A stretch of DNA of 64,000 bases from Calothrix sp. PCC 7716 (GTDB lineage Bacteria > Cyanobacteriota > Cyanobacteriia > Cyanobacteriales > Nostocaceae), in contig NZ_AP025019.1 in assembly GCF_019977735.1 (NCBI RefSeq), forward strand, positions 248,001 through 312,000, read 5' to 3'. The notes beneath the pieces are model-generated. The model ran no database searches and was not told the DNA's origin. It saw only the letters and a list, made by a program, of their open reading frames with translations. This document shows, in pieces, positions 18,679 to 28,403 of this stretch; the first letter of the stretch is position 1; every line of letters starts with the position of its first letter. The translations under genes were made by a program, and so were the position numbers.

Positions 18679-20940
18679 TTACTTGACAACGAACAATCGC
18701 AAGGCGCCAAGCAAGTTAGAATAATTATCAGTCCAAGCTTTAACATCATTGCCAACTACCACCTCATTCCAGCCGTAAAAGTATTTGTTCAAAGCGGACT
18801 GTGTGCCTACTACCAACCACTTGGCTTGTGCCTCTCCAAGACGCGCGCTCTCTGGTGTGGGATTATAATCTTTCTTTAAAGTAACTTTTCCTAATCCGTG
18901 TACTGTAGCAGCAACAGCCTGAGACAAGTCGAAATATCTATTACTGATATGAACCAGTATTACTCCACCAGGCGCCATCCGACTCTGGTATATCTCAAAT
19001 GCTTCTTTGGTTAACAAATGTGTTGGTATAGCATCACTGCTGAATGCGTCTAGTACTAACAAGTCATATTTTTGGTTGCTACGTGCGAGGGACAGTCTAG
19101 CATCACCTTCAATAATATTTACCTTGGCAGGCGACTTATTTATGTACGTAAAATAATTATTATCAGTGGCAACCTTGACTACTAATGGGTCTATTTCATA
19201 GAAATCAAGTGCATCATCACCCGAAGTGTACATAGCACTAATACCTGCACCCATACCTACCATTCCTACTTTAACAGGACGGTTATAGCTATCGCTTATC
19301 TTTTCTACTAATTCTTTAACCGCAGTGTAGTATGCAAGTCCTGGCGCCTTTAGCCCAAATGGTGGATTATCTAATATACTGTCTGATTGAAATCCATGCA
19401 TCGTTATTCCATGCAGCATTACCCTTGACCCACCATTAGTATCAGACCTAATCACTTGTAAATTGCCAAAATATGACCTATCAGCAAACAAAGAATTACC
19501 AAATGGTTTAAACACAAACAATAGACCGAAAATTGATGATATTACAAAAATCTGTTGAAATTTGGTTGAATCCAGTTTCAATATTGCAACTGTAAATAAA
19601 ATTAATGGTACTAACACCCCAGAAATATTTTTAAAATTTAAACTAAAGTACCAACCTCCCCCGAACAAAATATATCCAATTGCCGCACTTGCCAAAATAA
19701 TAATATAAACTGTATTCCTATCCCAAAAAGTCGGTTTTATATTGTATTGCTTCAACATAAATCCACTATCTAGCAAAAACTTACTGCGCCAATCATGTGT
19801 AGTAACATTAATCTGATTCACAGGGTTAATCAATAAACACAAGACTAAACACATAGCATACTCTATAGTAAATTTATATGCTGTCGGCGCCACAAGTGCG
19901 TTGATTAATCCTCCTGTAACGCCGCCAAGGGCAGTACATAAATAAAACTGAGTAAGGTACGCAACGCCTGGACGAAACTGATATAAATAGTTATGAATAC
20001 TCAATGATATTTGATAAAATAAAACTGCTGACAATATAAATTTGATTTGCGGTGGTATTGGAAAATAAGGATTAAAACCTAAAAAAACAATTGCAATTAA
20101 TACATATTTATATGGGCTTGCAAGAAATGTTGGTTTATTCAATAATTTAAAGCCACGTATGTATGACAGTAAATATAAACCTAGTGGTAATACCCAAAGT
20201 AAAGGAAACGAGCCTATATCTTGAGTAATATAGGAAGTAAGCGATAACGATAAACTAACAGGTAGTGCTGCAATAAATATCCAACGTAATCTATCTGAAA
20301 TAGTTGGAGCTATTACTGAAAAATCATCACCGTAATCACTAATATTAAATTTTATACCCCAATTCTCGCTCTTTAAAGTAGAAAAAATAACAGTTATAAT
20401 TCCAGAAAGTAAAATTAAATAAGCATTGCGCCAAGACTCATATTGTATATCTAAATCTAATCGAGGCTCAATTAATAACGGATAAACCAATATGCCTAAA
20501 AAACTGCCAAAGTTAGAAGCTGCATACAGTAAATAGGGATTACTACCAGGCATCACTCTTCCATACCAATACTGCAAAAGTGGCGCCACAGTACATAAGA
20601 ATAATGAAGGCAACCCTATATTCGCCAGTAAGTATCTTAAAACCCAAATCACTGGCTCACCTGGAGGTAGACTAACATCTACTTTTAATTGCAATGGTAG
20701 GATAAAAGCTACCCCAAGGGTAAGTAGAAAATATATGTATCGACCCCAACTTATACGTGATAACATAGTTGATACGCAATACCCACTTAAAAGTAGGAAT
20801 TGAAAAAACAAGTTTACGCTTATCCAAACGTTGGGCGAACCCCCAAGCGCAGGTAGAATTATTTTAGCTACCAGCAATTGTATAGAAAACAACAAAAATG
20901 CCGATACAAAAAGTGTAGTAACGTATATGAAATTTAGCAT
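18679..20940 (-). CDS. Polytopic membrane protein fused to spermidine-synthase-like domain
   Basis: 753 residues on the minus strand. The first ~510 residues hold about a dozen membrane helices. The C-terminal ~240 residues are a spermidine-synthase-like Rossmann methyltransferase-fold domain: VGMVGMGAGISAMY (nucleotide-binding loop), DFYEIDPLVV (acidic residue after strand 2), EGDARLSLA and YDLLVLDAFSSDAIPTHLLT. Such fused proteins are widespread in bacteria and of uncertain substrate. The minus-strand orientation against a plus-strand operon suggests cargo. Its start overlaps the divergent gene at 20927 by 14 bases. Confidence 0.88.
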   Translation of the reverse strand: MLNFIYVTTLFVSAFLLFSIQLLVAKIILPALGGSPNVWISVNLFFQFLLLSGYCVSTMLSRISWGRYIYFLLTLGVAFILPLQLKVDVSLPPGEPVIWVLRYLLANIGLPSLFLCTVAPLLQYWYGRVMPGSNPYLLYAASNFGSFLGILVYPLLIEPRLDLDIQYESWRNAYLILLSGIITVIFSTLKSENWGIKFNISDYGDDFSVIAPTISDRLRWIFIAALPVSLSLSLTSYITQDIGSFPLLWVLPLGLYLLSYIRGFKLLNKPTFLASPYKYVLIAIVFLGFNPYFPIPPQIKFILSAVLFYQISLSIHNYLYQFRPGVAYLTQFYLCTALGGVTGGLINALVAPTAYKFTIEYAMCLVLCLLINPVNQINVTTHDWRSKFLLDSGFMLKQYNIKPTFWDRNTVYIIILASAAIGYILFGGGWYFSLNFKNISGVLVPLILFTVAILKLDSTKFQQIFVISSIFGLLFVFKPFGNSLFADRSYFGNLQVIRSDTNGGSRVMLHGITMHGFQSDSILDNPPFGLKAPGLAYYTAVKELVEKISDSYNRPVKVGMVGMGAGISAMYTSGDDALDFYEIDPLVVKVATDNNYFTYINKSPAKVNIIEGDARLSLARSNQKYDLLVLDAFSSDAIPTHLLTKEAFEIYQSRMAPGGVILVHISNRYFDLSQAVAATVHGLGKVTLKKDYNPTPESARLGEAQAKWLVVGTQSALNKYFYGWNEVVVGNDVKAWTDNYSNLLGALRLFVVK

Positions 20941-22060
20941 AGCTCCATTTATCGGACGTATATATATATTGCTTTGCGCGATTGTCGCGACAATTATTTC
21001 AGTATTGATTATTTATCAATGCTATAACAGTAAATTGTTTAGCGATTCACCGTTATTAAAATTAATTATACCAATCATAATAATAACTGGTTTATACGGC
21101 TTAATTCTACCTACCCAAGTCCCACATAAAATAGGAATCACCCCCGACCCTATCACGCAAAAATATCTAGATGTAACTACAAAGAAAAAATTAAAATACA
21201 GAATTGCACCCAACGACAAAATTGAAGTATATGAAATCCCAAGACTAATCTGGCGCCAAAAAGTTATTTACATAGGAATAGCACTTTTAACAATAGACCA
21301 ATGTAATTTAGCAAACATTATCACAAACACTCTTGAATCTCAATCAGTAAATATACTTAGACAAGAGTTGTCTTTCTGGCAGGGTGTGGCAAGTGTAACT
21401 ACGAATAGCTTTCAATTATGGAAACCATTCACAAAATGGTATATACAATATCTATCAAAGTTTGTAGATAGTATTGATTATTCGTTTGAAAGTAACATAT
21501 TTAATTCTTATATTATAAATAAAATTAAAAACAGAGAGCTTGATGTTTTTGAAGATTATGTTCGTCCTAAGAATAAGAGCATTGCTACTCTATGCGCTAG
21601 GCAATTAGATAAAAGTTGTGCTTATATGTGGACAGCAGCCTATGCTTTACTTACAGATACCGAATTATCAGTCAAAGAAAAACAATTACCCAAATATCAG
21701 GATGTCTGTCAATTAGCAAACCTAAGTATAATAGAAGATTTATCACCCCAAAAAGTGATTAACGGCTTAAATGAAAGGTTAAATTCTAATTTGAGTAATA
21801 CTGAATTAATTCAATTAGATAAAGACCAAAGCGAGCAGATTTGTAGTCACATTGTGAAAAATTGTCCGCTTGTAGAAGTAGTTGAAGTAACAAAAGTAAA
21901 ACTACAATGGGTCACACAAATACCAAGTTTTATCATAATTTGCAGAAAACGAAAAAGTATTGTGGATTTAAACGAACACACAAAACTTATTGAAAAACAA
22001 TTACAATCAGTAGCAAATAATTTAGATGGCGATTGGACAATTTTAGTAGTATACAAATAA
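20927..22060 (+). CDS. Membrane-anchored hypothetical protein
   Basis: 377 residues from ATG 20927; an upstream in-frame start at 20831 would run deep into the divergent gene and is not preferred. Two membrane helices occur near residues 12-30 and 42-62, followed by a soluble region of about 310 residues with scattered Cys and no motif I recognise. The final part (PSFIIICRKRKSIVDLN) is beta-rich. It starts divergently from the spermidine-synthase fusion, so the two probably share a control region. Confidence 0.75.
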   Translation: MKFSIAPFIGRIYILLCAIVATIISVLIIYQCYNSKLFSDSPLLKLIIPIIIITGLYGLILPTQVPHKIGITPDPITQKYLDVTTKKKLKYRIAPNDKIEVYEIPRLIWRQKVIYIGIALLTIDQCNLANIITNTLESQSVNILRQELSFWQGVASVTTNSFQLWKPFTKWYIQYLSKFVDSIDYSFESNIFNSYIINKIKNRELDVFEDYVRPKNKSIATLCARQLDKSCAYMWTAAYALLTDTELSVKEKQLPKYQDVCQLANLSIIEDLSPQKVINGLNERLNSNLSNTELIQLDKDQSEQICSHIVKNCPLVEVVEVTKVKLQWVTQIPSFIIICRKRKSIVDLNEHTKLIEKQLQSVANNLDGDWTILVVYK

Positions 22061-22097
22061 ATTTACTTCAGTTAAAACACATAGCGACGCATGGAGT

Positions 22098-23006
22098 ATG
22101 AAACAATCATATTTCATACACATGAGCTTAACTAAAGAACTAAAGAACCCAAAATCACCCATTAGCAAATGGTTTGCCAGCAAATACCATAAAGGAATAG
22201 CAAATATTATTTACCAGCATAATAAAATAATGTCACAAGCATCTATCATAACACCAATAGATGGTACAAACTTTCCCTTAGTTGGCAATGCAGTCACCTA
22301 CGCTTTTCGGAAATTTATTGCCTCAAAACAAAACAACCAGTCTTGGCTAAATAATACATTAGCTGGAAATGTCCTCTCTCGTACTAATTTGACCAACCTC
22401 AGCAAAATCTGTTATGAAGTTAGCAAATTACCCGAAGAGGAAGCATTCAAAATGCTCTTACTCGGCGCCTTTGAAACGTACTACAGAAACTACAAAACCG
22501 ACATAATCATTCAGCCCTTTCTTAATGGTGCAGGTTATAAACTTGGTGTATCAACCGATTATATTTCCCAGTGGCGCCCTAGTATCGATGATGTTTCAAA
22601 TATCAGCGCTACATTACCAACTATATGGTGTGCGATTGAGCATTTAGTAAGCATCGAGAAACCTGTAATCTCAAACGCTACATTCAGCTTGAGTAACACA
22701 CTACACGCCGACTGCCAAATGATAATGGATAGCTCAATTGTTGATATTCGTACAAGCGCTAAAAAACAACCTTTTACACTTGAAAACTTCTACCAACAAC
22801 TATCATACTTACTTTTTGACAGTAATAACGAGTATAAAATTGAGCAACTAATTTGGGTATATACTCGCCAAAAAACAACCTTCTCTTACAGAGTTGAGGA
22901 GTTATTCAAAAATATCAACGCAACGCGCGCTGAATTCAAAGAAATGATTCTTCAAAACTATCACCGAAGCAGGATTAAAAAACTTGTTTCTTCCGCTAAA
23001 CAGTAA
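22098..23006 (+). CDS. PD-(D/E)XK-like protein
   Basis: 302 residues. The C-terminal half resembles a restriction-endonuclease-like fold: ADCQMIMDSSIVDIRTS at about residues 203-220 gives the D-x(n)-D-x-(R/K) pattern, followed by a helix with QQLSYLLFD and a strand before VYTRQKTTFSYRVEEL. Proteins of this layout occur in cyanobacteria and actinobacteria as uncharacterised PD-(D/E)XK members. The usual Lys is Arg here, so catalysis is uncertain. A second in-frame ATG at 22122 is an alternative start. A short gap of 37 bases separates it from the previous gene. Confidence 0.65.
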   Translation: MKQSYFIHMSLTKELKNPKSPISKWFASKYHKGIANIIYQHNKIMSQASIITPIDGTNFPLVGNAVTYAFRKFIASKQNNQSWLNNTLAGNVLSRTNLTNLSKICYEVSKLPEEEAFKMLLLGAFETYYRNYKTDIIIQPFLNGAGYKLGVSTDYISQWRPSIDDVSNISATLPTIWCAIEHLVSIEKPVISNATFSLSNTLHADCQMIMDSSIVDIRTSAKKQPFTLENFYQQLSYLLFDSNNEYKIEQLIWVYTRQKTTFSYRVEELFKNINATRAEFKEMILQNYHRSRIKKLVSSAKQ

Positions 23007-23028
23007 ACCGAATTTACTTATTGTTGGT

Positions 23029-23046
23029 GTGGCTCTTGCGAGCCAC
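23029..23046 (+). repeat. Dispersed hairpin repeat, copy 1
   Basis: GTGGCTC-TTGC-GAGCCAC forms a perfect 7-bp stem with a 4-base loop. It sits in the gap after the PD-(D/E)XK-like gene. Related copies occur at 37946, 58214 and 63324, always between genes. Confidence 0.7.
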
Positions 23047-23175
23047 TCCTATACTAAAACAATAAATAAAATGTTCAATACATGCATCTATAATGTGTCT
23101 TAGAGTACATTTAATATCAACAGCTTTTAGTAATGTAATATTAGTGTATTCGTTAAGCTCTCACGAATGTAAGTT

Positions 23176-24036
23176 ATGAGTAAGGTTAAGAATAAACCAA
23201 TTTTTAAAGTAGGGAAGGTGTTCGGAGATTTTATTGTAATTGAAGAACCGAGCGAGGAAGATGCTCATGTAAAATGTATATGTAGAAATGATTTTAAAAT
23301 AATTGATATTGAGAAAAACAAATTAGTAATTGACACTAATTTGAATAAAAGTAGTAATATTCGGCGCAAGGCAGATGTTCCTGAAGTTGGAAAAAAAATA
23401 AACAAGTTAACAGTAATCAGCGACGAAATAATACGCGACCATAATAGTGAAATATTGATTAAAGTAAGATGTGATTGTGGGAATGAAAAATATGTCAGAA
23501 GTCGTAATTTAACGAGCAGAAGCACGACAAGCTGTGGTTGTGTTCAAAAAGCGCGCGTTAAGGAGATTAAAGTAACTCATGGGTTATATAAATCTAAAGA
23601 ATATAAGACATGGCAACGTATCAAAAATATTTGTTTTAATGGTAATAATGCAAAAAATAAAGATGAAAGTATGACAATGTATCCAGAGTGGGTTAATTGT
23701 TTTCAAAGTTTTTATGACCATATGGGTTCTTGTCCAGAAAACTGTATAATTGCACGAATTGACTCATCAAAAGGGTTTTTTCCAAACAATTGCTGTTGGG
23801 TAACACGAGAAGAATTTAAAAAAATGAATAGCTTGATTAAATGCGGCATAAATCCTAAAATTTTAGTCCAGCCACAAACACAAAAAACTATACTAAAGTC
23901 AAAAAATAAAATTTCAAAAAGCGCAATAGCCGCTATTCGTAAGGAGCATGGTAAAGGAGAATCAAACATTTCTGTGCTTTCCCAAAAGTACGGAATTACA
24001 CCAAGCGAAATAGTCAATATTTTAATTTATGAATAA
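23176..24036 (+). CDS. Phage-like zinc-motif/HTH protein related to HNH-type proteins
   Basis: 286 residues. Two related N-terminal units (GKVFGDFIVIEE...CICRND, and GKKINKLTVISDE...CDCGNEKYVRSRNL...SCGC) carry Cys pairs suited to zinc binding, the second complete and the first degenerate. A central domain of the phage type follows: YKTWQRIKNICFN, YPEWVNCFQSFYDHMG, IARIDSSKGFFPNNCCWVT. The C-terminus (SKSAIAAIRKEHGKG...LSQKYGITPSEIVNIL) is a helix-turn-helix. Proteins of this build are common in phages and mobile elements and are often annotated as HNH- or AP2-like; the catalytic HNH residues are not obvious here. A strong terminator follows at 24106. Confidence 0.75.
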   Translation: MSKVKNKPIFKVGKVFGDFIVIEEPSEEDAHVKCICRNDFKIIDIEKNKLVIDTNLNKSSNIRRKADVPEVGKKINKLTVISDEIIRDHNSEILIKVRCDCGNEKYVRSRNLTSRSTTSCGCVQKARVKEIKVTHGLYKSKEYKTWQRIKNICFNGNNAKNKDESMTMYPEWVNCFQSFYDHMGSCPENCIIARIDSSKGFFPNNCCWVTREEFKKMNSLIKCGINPKILVQPQTQKTILKSKNKISKSAIAAIRKEHGKGESNISVLSQKYGITPSEIVNILIYE

Positions 24037-24105
24037 TACAATCACTTCAATACAATAACTTATGCTTATGCATGTACGTAATGTGGAATACATGTTACGC
24101 ATTAT

Positions 24106-24137
24106 GCTGCTAGACTTGGCTAGCAGCTTTTTATTTT
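24106..24137 (+). terminator. Intrinsic terminator
   Basis: GCTGCTAG / CTAGCAGC stem with a 6-base loop, followed by TTTTTATTTTT. It ends the plus-strand zinc/HTH gene and also lies at the 3' side of the convergent minus-strand gene. Confidence 0.85.
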
Positions 24138-24138
24138 T

Positions 24139-24549
24139 CTATAAATCAAGCCCGTTATCGATTTGCGGTGATACCTGCTGAGTATTTTTAGAGCGATAAG
24201 GACTATCAGGTACACTGGGGTTAGTTCCTAGTCGTAACTCTTCTGCGAGTGTCACACCATCGTTGTCTTGGTCTGAATTGGCAAAATAGCTAACTAAATA
24301 ATCAGGCAAATGCGTCTCTATTGCCGAAAAAACCTTCGCATAATATTCGGGAGTGGCTTCAATTGAATCAAGGTATTTGAGCAAATCATCTATATCCTCT
24401 GTTTGTAGGTTGTCTACATTTTTTTCATCAATACCAGCATCAGCAATACTTTCCAAATAAAATGCTTTATCTTCAGGCACCAACACTTGTTTCAAAGATT
24501 CGCGCACACGAACTACCTGCTCAGAATCAAACTTATTTTCTGTATTCAT
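24139..24549 (-). CDS. Small acidic protein with calcium-binding-like loop
   Basis: 136 residues on the minus strand, acidic and mostly helical. Near the C-terminus, SDQDNDGVTLAEELRLGTNP matches the D-x-D-x-D-G loop and following Glu of thrombospondin-type-3/EF-hand-like calcium-binding repeats. There is no signal peptide, which is unusual for such repeats. Function unknown. It converges with the zinc/HTH gene on a shared terminator and diverges from the helicase gene. Confidence 0.75.
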   Translation of the reverse strand: MNTENKFDSEQVVRVRESLKQVLVPEDKAFYLESIADAGIDEKNVDNLQTEDIDDLLKYLDSIEATPEYYAKVFSAIETHLPDYLVSYFANSDQDNDGVTLAEELRLGTNPSVPDSPYRSKNTQQVSPQIDNGLDL

Positions 24550-24677
24550 AATTTTTTCGAGATTTAAACCACTTTATATTTGTACATAAATCATAGATAC
24601 ATACTAGATAAATTGACATTCAATATAATAACTAATACGACGTATCACTAAAATGTTAACATATATGGTTAATTGCT

Positions 24678-27383
24678 ATGCAAACAAATTTGCACTTTCC
24701 CAGTTGGCTAAAATCCTCACACGCAGTATATAGCAAATCATTAGGTGTCATGTTAGTCAAAGCTATTATCGGAAAAAAGTTAATAGCTCAGATAGGCACA
24801 GCGACCAAAGAAATTGAAGATTGGCATAAACTGATTAAAAGCGGTGACTTAATGCAAATCGAAACGGCGCCGATAACTAATAAAGTAAAGTATGGTTTTT
24901 TTGAAGCGTTTTTAAACAGATACAATTTGCTGTTACACGCATCAAAAATTAATAGTCAAAATGGTGTATTTGAACCAATACCTAATGACATTAATCCTAT
25001 CATCAAAAATGCGCTTATTCAAACAGGTATTACTAAACTTTATTCGCATCAAATTGATGCATGGAAGGCGTACACAGAAAGCAAGGATATTGCGTTACTA
25101 ACACAAACAAGCAGTGGAAAATCTCTAGCTTTTTTAATTCCAGCACTGCATGAGTGTTTAAATAACAACTCAGTCTTGATTTTCTTCAATTTAAAAGGTC
25201 TAGCACTCGACCAATCACGAAAAATCAAGGATATTGTTAAACATATACCAGTGGAATATCGTCCAAAAATATTAAATATTAATGGCGATACTCCTCGTAA
25301 AGAAAGGTTGCAACAGTATGTAAACACGCCTACAATTATACTCGCGACTCCAGACGCTTGGAACCACGATTTAGAAGCAAGCAAAGGCAACAATTTTCAG
25401 TTAATTCAGACTTTATTAAACATTAAGTTGGTTGTTATAGATGAGATGCATCTTTACAACGGTACTTTCGGTGCCCATTTTTCGTGGTTAAATAAAAGAA
25501 CACAGTTAAAGGTTGATATGCTAGGAGGTCAACCAGATTCAATTAAGTACATCTTTGCTTCCGCGACTATTGGTAATCCTAAACTGGTTGCATCTCTAAT
25601 ATCAAACCGTTCACAAGATAATTTAGCAGTTATTGAATCAAGCGGGGCTAAATCATTTGAAAAGCAATTTGTTTGTTTGAAAAATAGCAAAACATCTACT
25701 CAACATGCTGCTATATGTTTAGCAAAGCTAATTGAATTAGATGTCACAACAATTTGCTTTACTATTAGTAAAGCACAAAGTAAGGCTATTGCAGCAAAAA
25801 TCCGTCAAATACTCATCAACAAAGGAAGGAACGATTTAGCAAATAAATGTTCTTGTTTTTATGGCAGCATGAAACCAGCACAACGCTCGAAAATAATCAA
25901 CGGATTATTAAAAGGCAAAATCAAAGGTATAGTATCAACCAGCGCTCTAGAAGCAGGTGTTGATATTAGCGGAATTGAAGCGACCATCATCTGTAAATAC
26001 CCAGGAACAATACTAAGTGCGCGGCAGCAAATGGGACGTGCGGGTAGGCATAAAGAAGGATTAATCGTATTTATTCCCTCATCTTATAGCGTAATTGATG
26101 GATATTATGCAGATAATCCTAATAAGTTGTTTACAGATAAAGCTGAAATTGTTAGCTTTAACCAAAACTACGAATCCATAATTACCAACCACCTCATTGC
26201 GGCAGCAATTGAAAGTAAACCTACAGTTGAGATAATTGAAAAATACTTCGGTATTGCTGGGCTAGAAATTATGCATAAACTGTTGAATGAAGAAAAACTT
26301 CTTCCATCATTCAATAACCGAATTCAAGCCAATTTAAATCTGGGTTACTACCACAGTAATATTAAAATGCGTGGTGATAGCAGCAATGTTCAGTACATTA
26401 ATCAAGAAACTGGTGAGGAATTTGAGTCAAGCTCAACAAGTATCGCAATCCGCGAAGTGTATAAAGGCGCCATCTACCCAGCGCAAGACTTTGACGGACA
26501 GCCCGTAAAATACTGTGTAATAAGTCTCGACTTGGAAGAAGGAAAGTGCATACTGACACCAATCGATACTAATACAAACCTTTACACCGTATGCAAATCA
26601 GAATTAAAAATTAGTAAAATCAAGCAAGATAAGGATGAATCTAGAAATATAAAACTTGATGATACATCGTCATTGATTTTTAATCCTATTTGGGGACTAA
26701 TTAAAGAATCAGTGAGCGGGTATGACTTGCACAATAAAGAAATTAGGTGGACTTGCAACCGCAAAAAATGCCGTAACCATCACAAAAAACTTCACGCCAC
26801 ATACAAAACATGTCCTGCCTGCGGAAACTTATTAAGAGATATCGAGGTGGACGAAGTGGTTGAACAAGTAATTTATCCAAATCCTATCACAGTCGAATAC
26901 GAGGCGCCTGCAATCGAAGTATCAGTTTCAGGCAATGCTACGAACTATTTCAAAATTATTGTGTCAAATGCAAAAGAAACTATTAAAGAAAATATCCGCT
27001 TAGGTCATTGTGTCATGACCAAAGAAGTCGCTAATGTCTTTACATCTGAAGCGACACAACTCGTTGTACACACAATAGCACATCAAATTATGCTCGCATT
27101 ACCTTCAGTAAAACACGAAACAAATAGCAAGGATATTGAATTCGGATTAACCAAAAATTCAAAGCCTATAATCGGGTATTTCTTCGATACAACTGCTGAA
27201 GGCACAGGCGCCTGCCAAACTCTTATAGCTTACTGGGACTTGATTGTTGAAAAAGCAAACCTACTTGTAAATAGTTGTGATTGCAAACACGGGTGTAACA
27301 AATGCACCATAATACATCAATGCCCAGATGATAACGAATACCTTTTTAAAGACTTAGGAGTAAAACTTTTGCATAATGCATAA
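24678..27383 (+). CDS. MrfA/YprA-like superfamily 2 helicase with zinc cluster
   Basis: 901 residues. Helicase motifs in order: Q-like HQIDAW, Walker A TSSGKS, motif II VIDEMH, motif III SATIG, and motif V/VI STSALEAGVDISG with QQMGRAGR. A middle zinc-like site (CNRKKCRNHH...CPACG) is followed by a C-terminal Cys cluster CDCKHGCNKC...C, as in the DUF1998/MrfA C-terminal domain. MrfA is a 3'-5' DNA helicase acting in DNA repair in Bacillus. Here it opens the replication island and could unwind DNA for the primase-polymerase encoded next to it (inference). It is complete. Confidence 0.85.
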   Translation: MQTNLHFPSWLKSSHAVYSKSLGVMLVKAIIGKKLIAQIGTATKEIEDWHKLIKSGDLMQIETAPITNKVKYGFFEAFLNRYNLLLHASKINSQNGVFEPIPNDINPIIKNALIQTGITKLYSHQIDAWKAYTESKDIALLTQTSSGKSLAFLIPALHECLNNNSVLIFFNLKGLALDQSRKIKDIVKHIPVEYRPKILNINGDTPRKERLQQYVNTPTIILATPDAWNHDLEASKGNNFQLIQTLLNIKLVVIDEMHLYNGTFGAHFSWLNKRTQLKVDMLGGQPDSIKYIFASATIGNPKLVASLISNRSQDNLAVIESSGAKSFEKQFVCLKNSKTSTQHAAICLAKLIELDVTTICFTISKAQSKAIAAKIRQILINKGRNDLANKCSCFYGSMKPAQRSKIINGLLKGKIKGIVSTSALEAGVDISGIEATIICKYPGTILSARQQMGRAGRHKEGLIVFIPSSYSVIDGYYADNPNKLFTDKAEIVSFNQNYESIITNHLIAAAIESKPTVEIIEKYFGIAGLEIMHKLLNEEKLLPSFNNRIQANLNLGYYHSNIKMRGDSSNVQYINQETGEEFESSSTSIAIREVYKGAIYPAQDFDGQPVKYCVISLDLEEGKCILTPIDTNTNLYTVCKSELKISKIKQDKDESRNIKLDDTSSLIFNPIWGLIKESVSGYDLHNKEIRWTCNRKKCRNHHKKLHATYKTCPACGNLLRDIEVDEVVEQVIYPNPITVEYEAPAIEVSVSGNATNYFKIIVSNAKETIKENIRLGHCVMTKEVANVFTSEATQLVVHTIAHQIMLALPSVKHETNSKDIEFGLTKNSKPIIGYFFDTTAEGTGACQTLIAYWDLIVEKANLLVNSCDCKHGCNKCTIIHQCPDDNEYLFKDLGVKLLHNA

Positions 27384-27396
27384 ATACTCAAATTAC

Positions 27397-27424
27397 ATTT
27401 ACGATATTTTAAGGTCGTAAATTT
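27397..27424 (+). promoter_or_regulatory. Hairpin between helicase and primase-polymerase genes
   Basis: ATTTACGA / TCGTAAAT inverted repeat with a 10-base loop, just after the helicase stop. No T-tract is present; possibly an mRNA-processing or stability element. Confidence 0.5.
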
Positions 27425-27434
27425 AATATACGTT

Positions 27435-28391
27435 ATGTCAATACAACTTAAAAATTTAATTGAGGGATTATCCGAAATCCCTCCACATTGGTTAATTGTG
27501 CCAGCACGTATGAAAATGGCTTTGGGGAAAAGCTGGCAAAGTCAACCCTACTTAGCTAATCAATTACAAGAATTACTGATTCGGCAAAATGGGATATTAC
27601 GCATAGAAACAAAACATGGGTTACGGGATGCTGTACCAACAGGGTTTGGTTTGAAATGTGGCGCCAACAATAAAGAGTTCCTGCTAGCAATAGACTGTGA
27701 CGGTATAGAAGCGTATCGGCGAGTTATTGAAATCAATGAAGGAAAGCAAAAAATATTAACTAAAGTTGATGACTTAGAAGTTAAGCAGCTAGCAGAGAGG
27801 TATCTTCCACCGACTGTATCATTCACAAGTGGAAGAAAAAATCGGCGCCAATACATCTATAAAACCGACCTGTCCATGCAGCACCAACTTAAATCGCGAG
27901 TCATCGATGCGGGTAACGGGAGTCATCTTGAGCTGCGTGGTACAAACTTAAACTCCATACTCCCTCCCTCCTTGCATCCAAGGGGTAAGCAATACAAATG
28001 GGTATTAGGGAGTCCAAGAATTATACCTGTGGAAGAGGCGCCGCAATGGGTTATAAATCTAATGAACTACAAACCACGAAAACACACTAAATCACAGTCT
28101 ACATATCAATACAGTCAGATTGATGATACTCATGAAGGAACACCAGAAGAAATTAAAATTGCTTCCACCCTCCTAGACGTAATTCATCCCAGATATGCTG
28201 ATGATTACATTCCCTGGATAAAAATAGGTATGGCATTAAAATCGGTTAGCGATAAGCTACTTCCAGATTGGGAAGAATGGAGCCAATTGTCAGATAAGTA
28301 CGAATTTGGGTTATGTCCCTATAAATGGAGTACATTTAAAAACTTGAGATGCTCTATCCGCAGTTTGTATTATTTTGCTAATAATTCGTAG
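27435..28391 (+). CDS. Primase-polymerase (AEP/Prim-Pol) with PriCT-2 domain
   Basis: 318 residues. The N-terminal archaeo-eukaryotic primase fold is shown by the D-x-D metal motif in FLLAIDCDG (residues ~79-87) and the later nucleotide-binding strand LELRGTNLNSILPPSLHPRG. The normally conserved S-x-H motif reads TSGRKNRRQYIY, with Gln in place of His, a variant I have seen in cyanobacterial relatives. The C-terminal ~80 residues (YADDYIPWIKIGMALKS, WEEWSQLSDKY, KWSTFKN) are the PriCT-2 primase C-terminal domain. The enzyme would lay primers for the polymerase encoded downstream. It follows the helicase gene after about 50 bases. Confidence 0.85.
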   Translation: MSIQLKNLIEGLSEIPPHWLIVPARMKMALGKSWQSQPYLANQLQELLIRQNGILRIETKHGLRDAVPTGFGLKCGANNKEFLLAIDCDGIEAYRRVIEINEGKQKILTKVDDLEVKQLAERYLPPTVSFTSGRKNRRQYIYKTDLSMQHQLKSRVIDAGNGSHLELRGTNLNSILPPSLHPRGKQYKWVLGSPRIIPVEEAPQWVINLMNYKPRKHTKSQSTYQYSQIDDTHEGTPEEIKIASTLLDVIHPRYADDYIPWIKIGMALKSVSDKLLPDWEEWSQLSDKYEFGLCPYKWSTFKNLRCSIRSLYYFANNS

Positions 28392-28403
28392 TTAGTCAAT
28401 TCT

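Noticed and set aside
20831-20926. Upstream extension of the gene at 20927
   Set aside because: It would overlap the divergent gene by more than 100 bases; the ATG at 20927 gives a proper membrane-anchored start.
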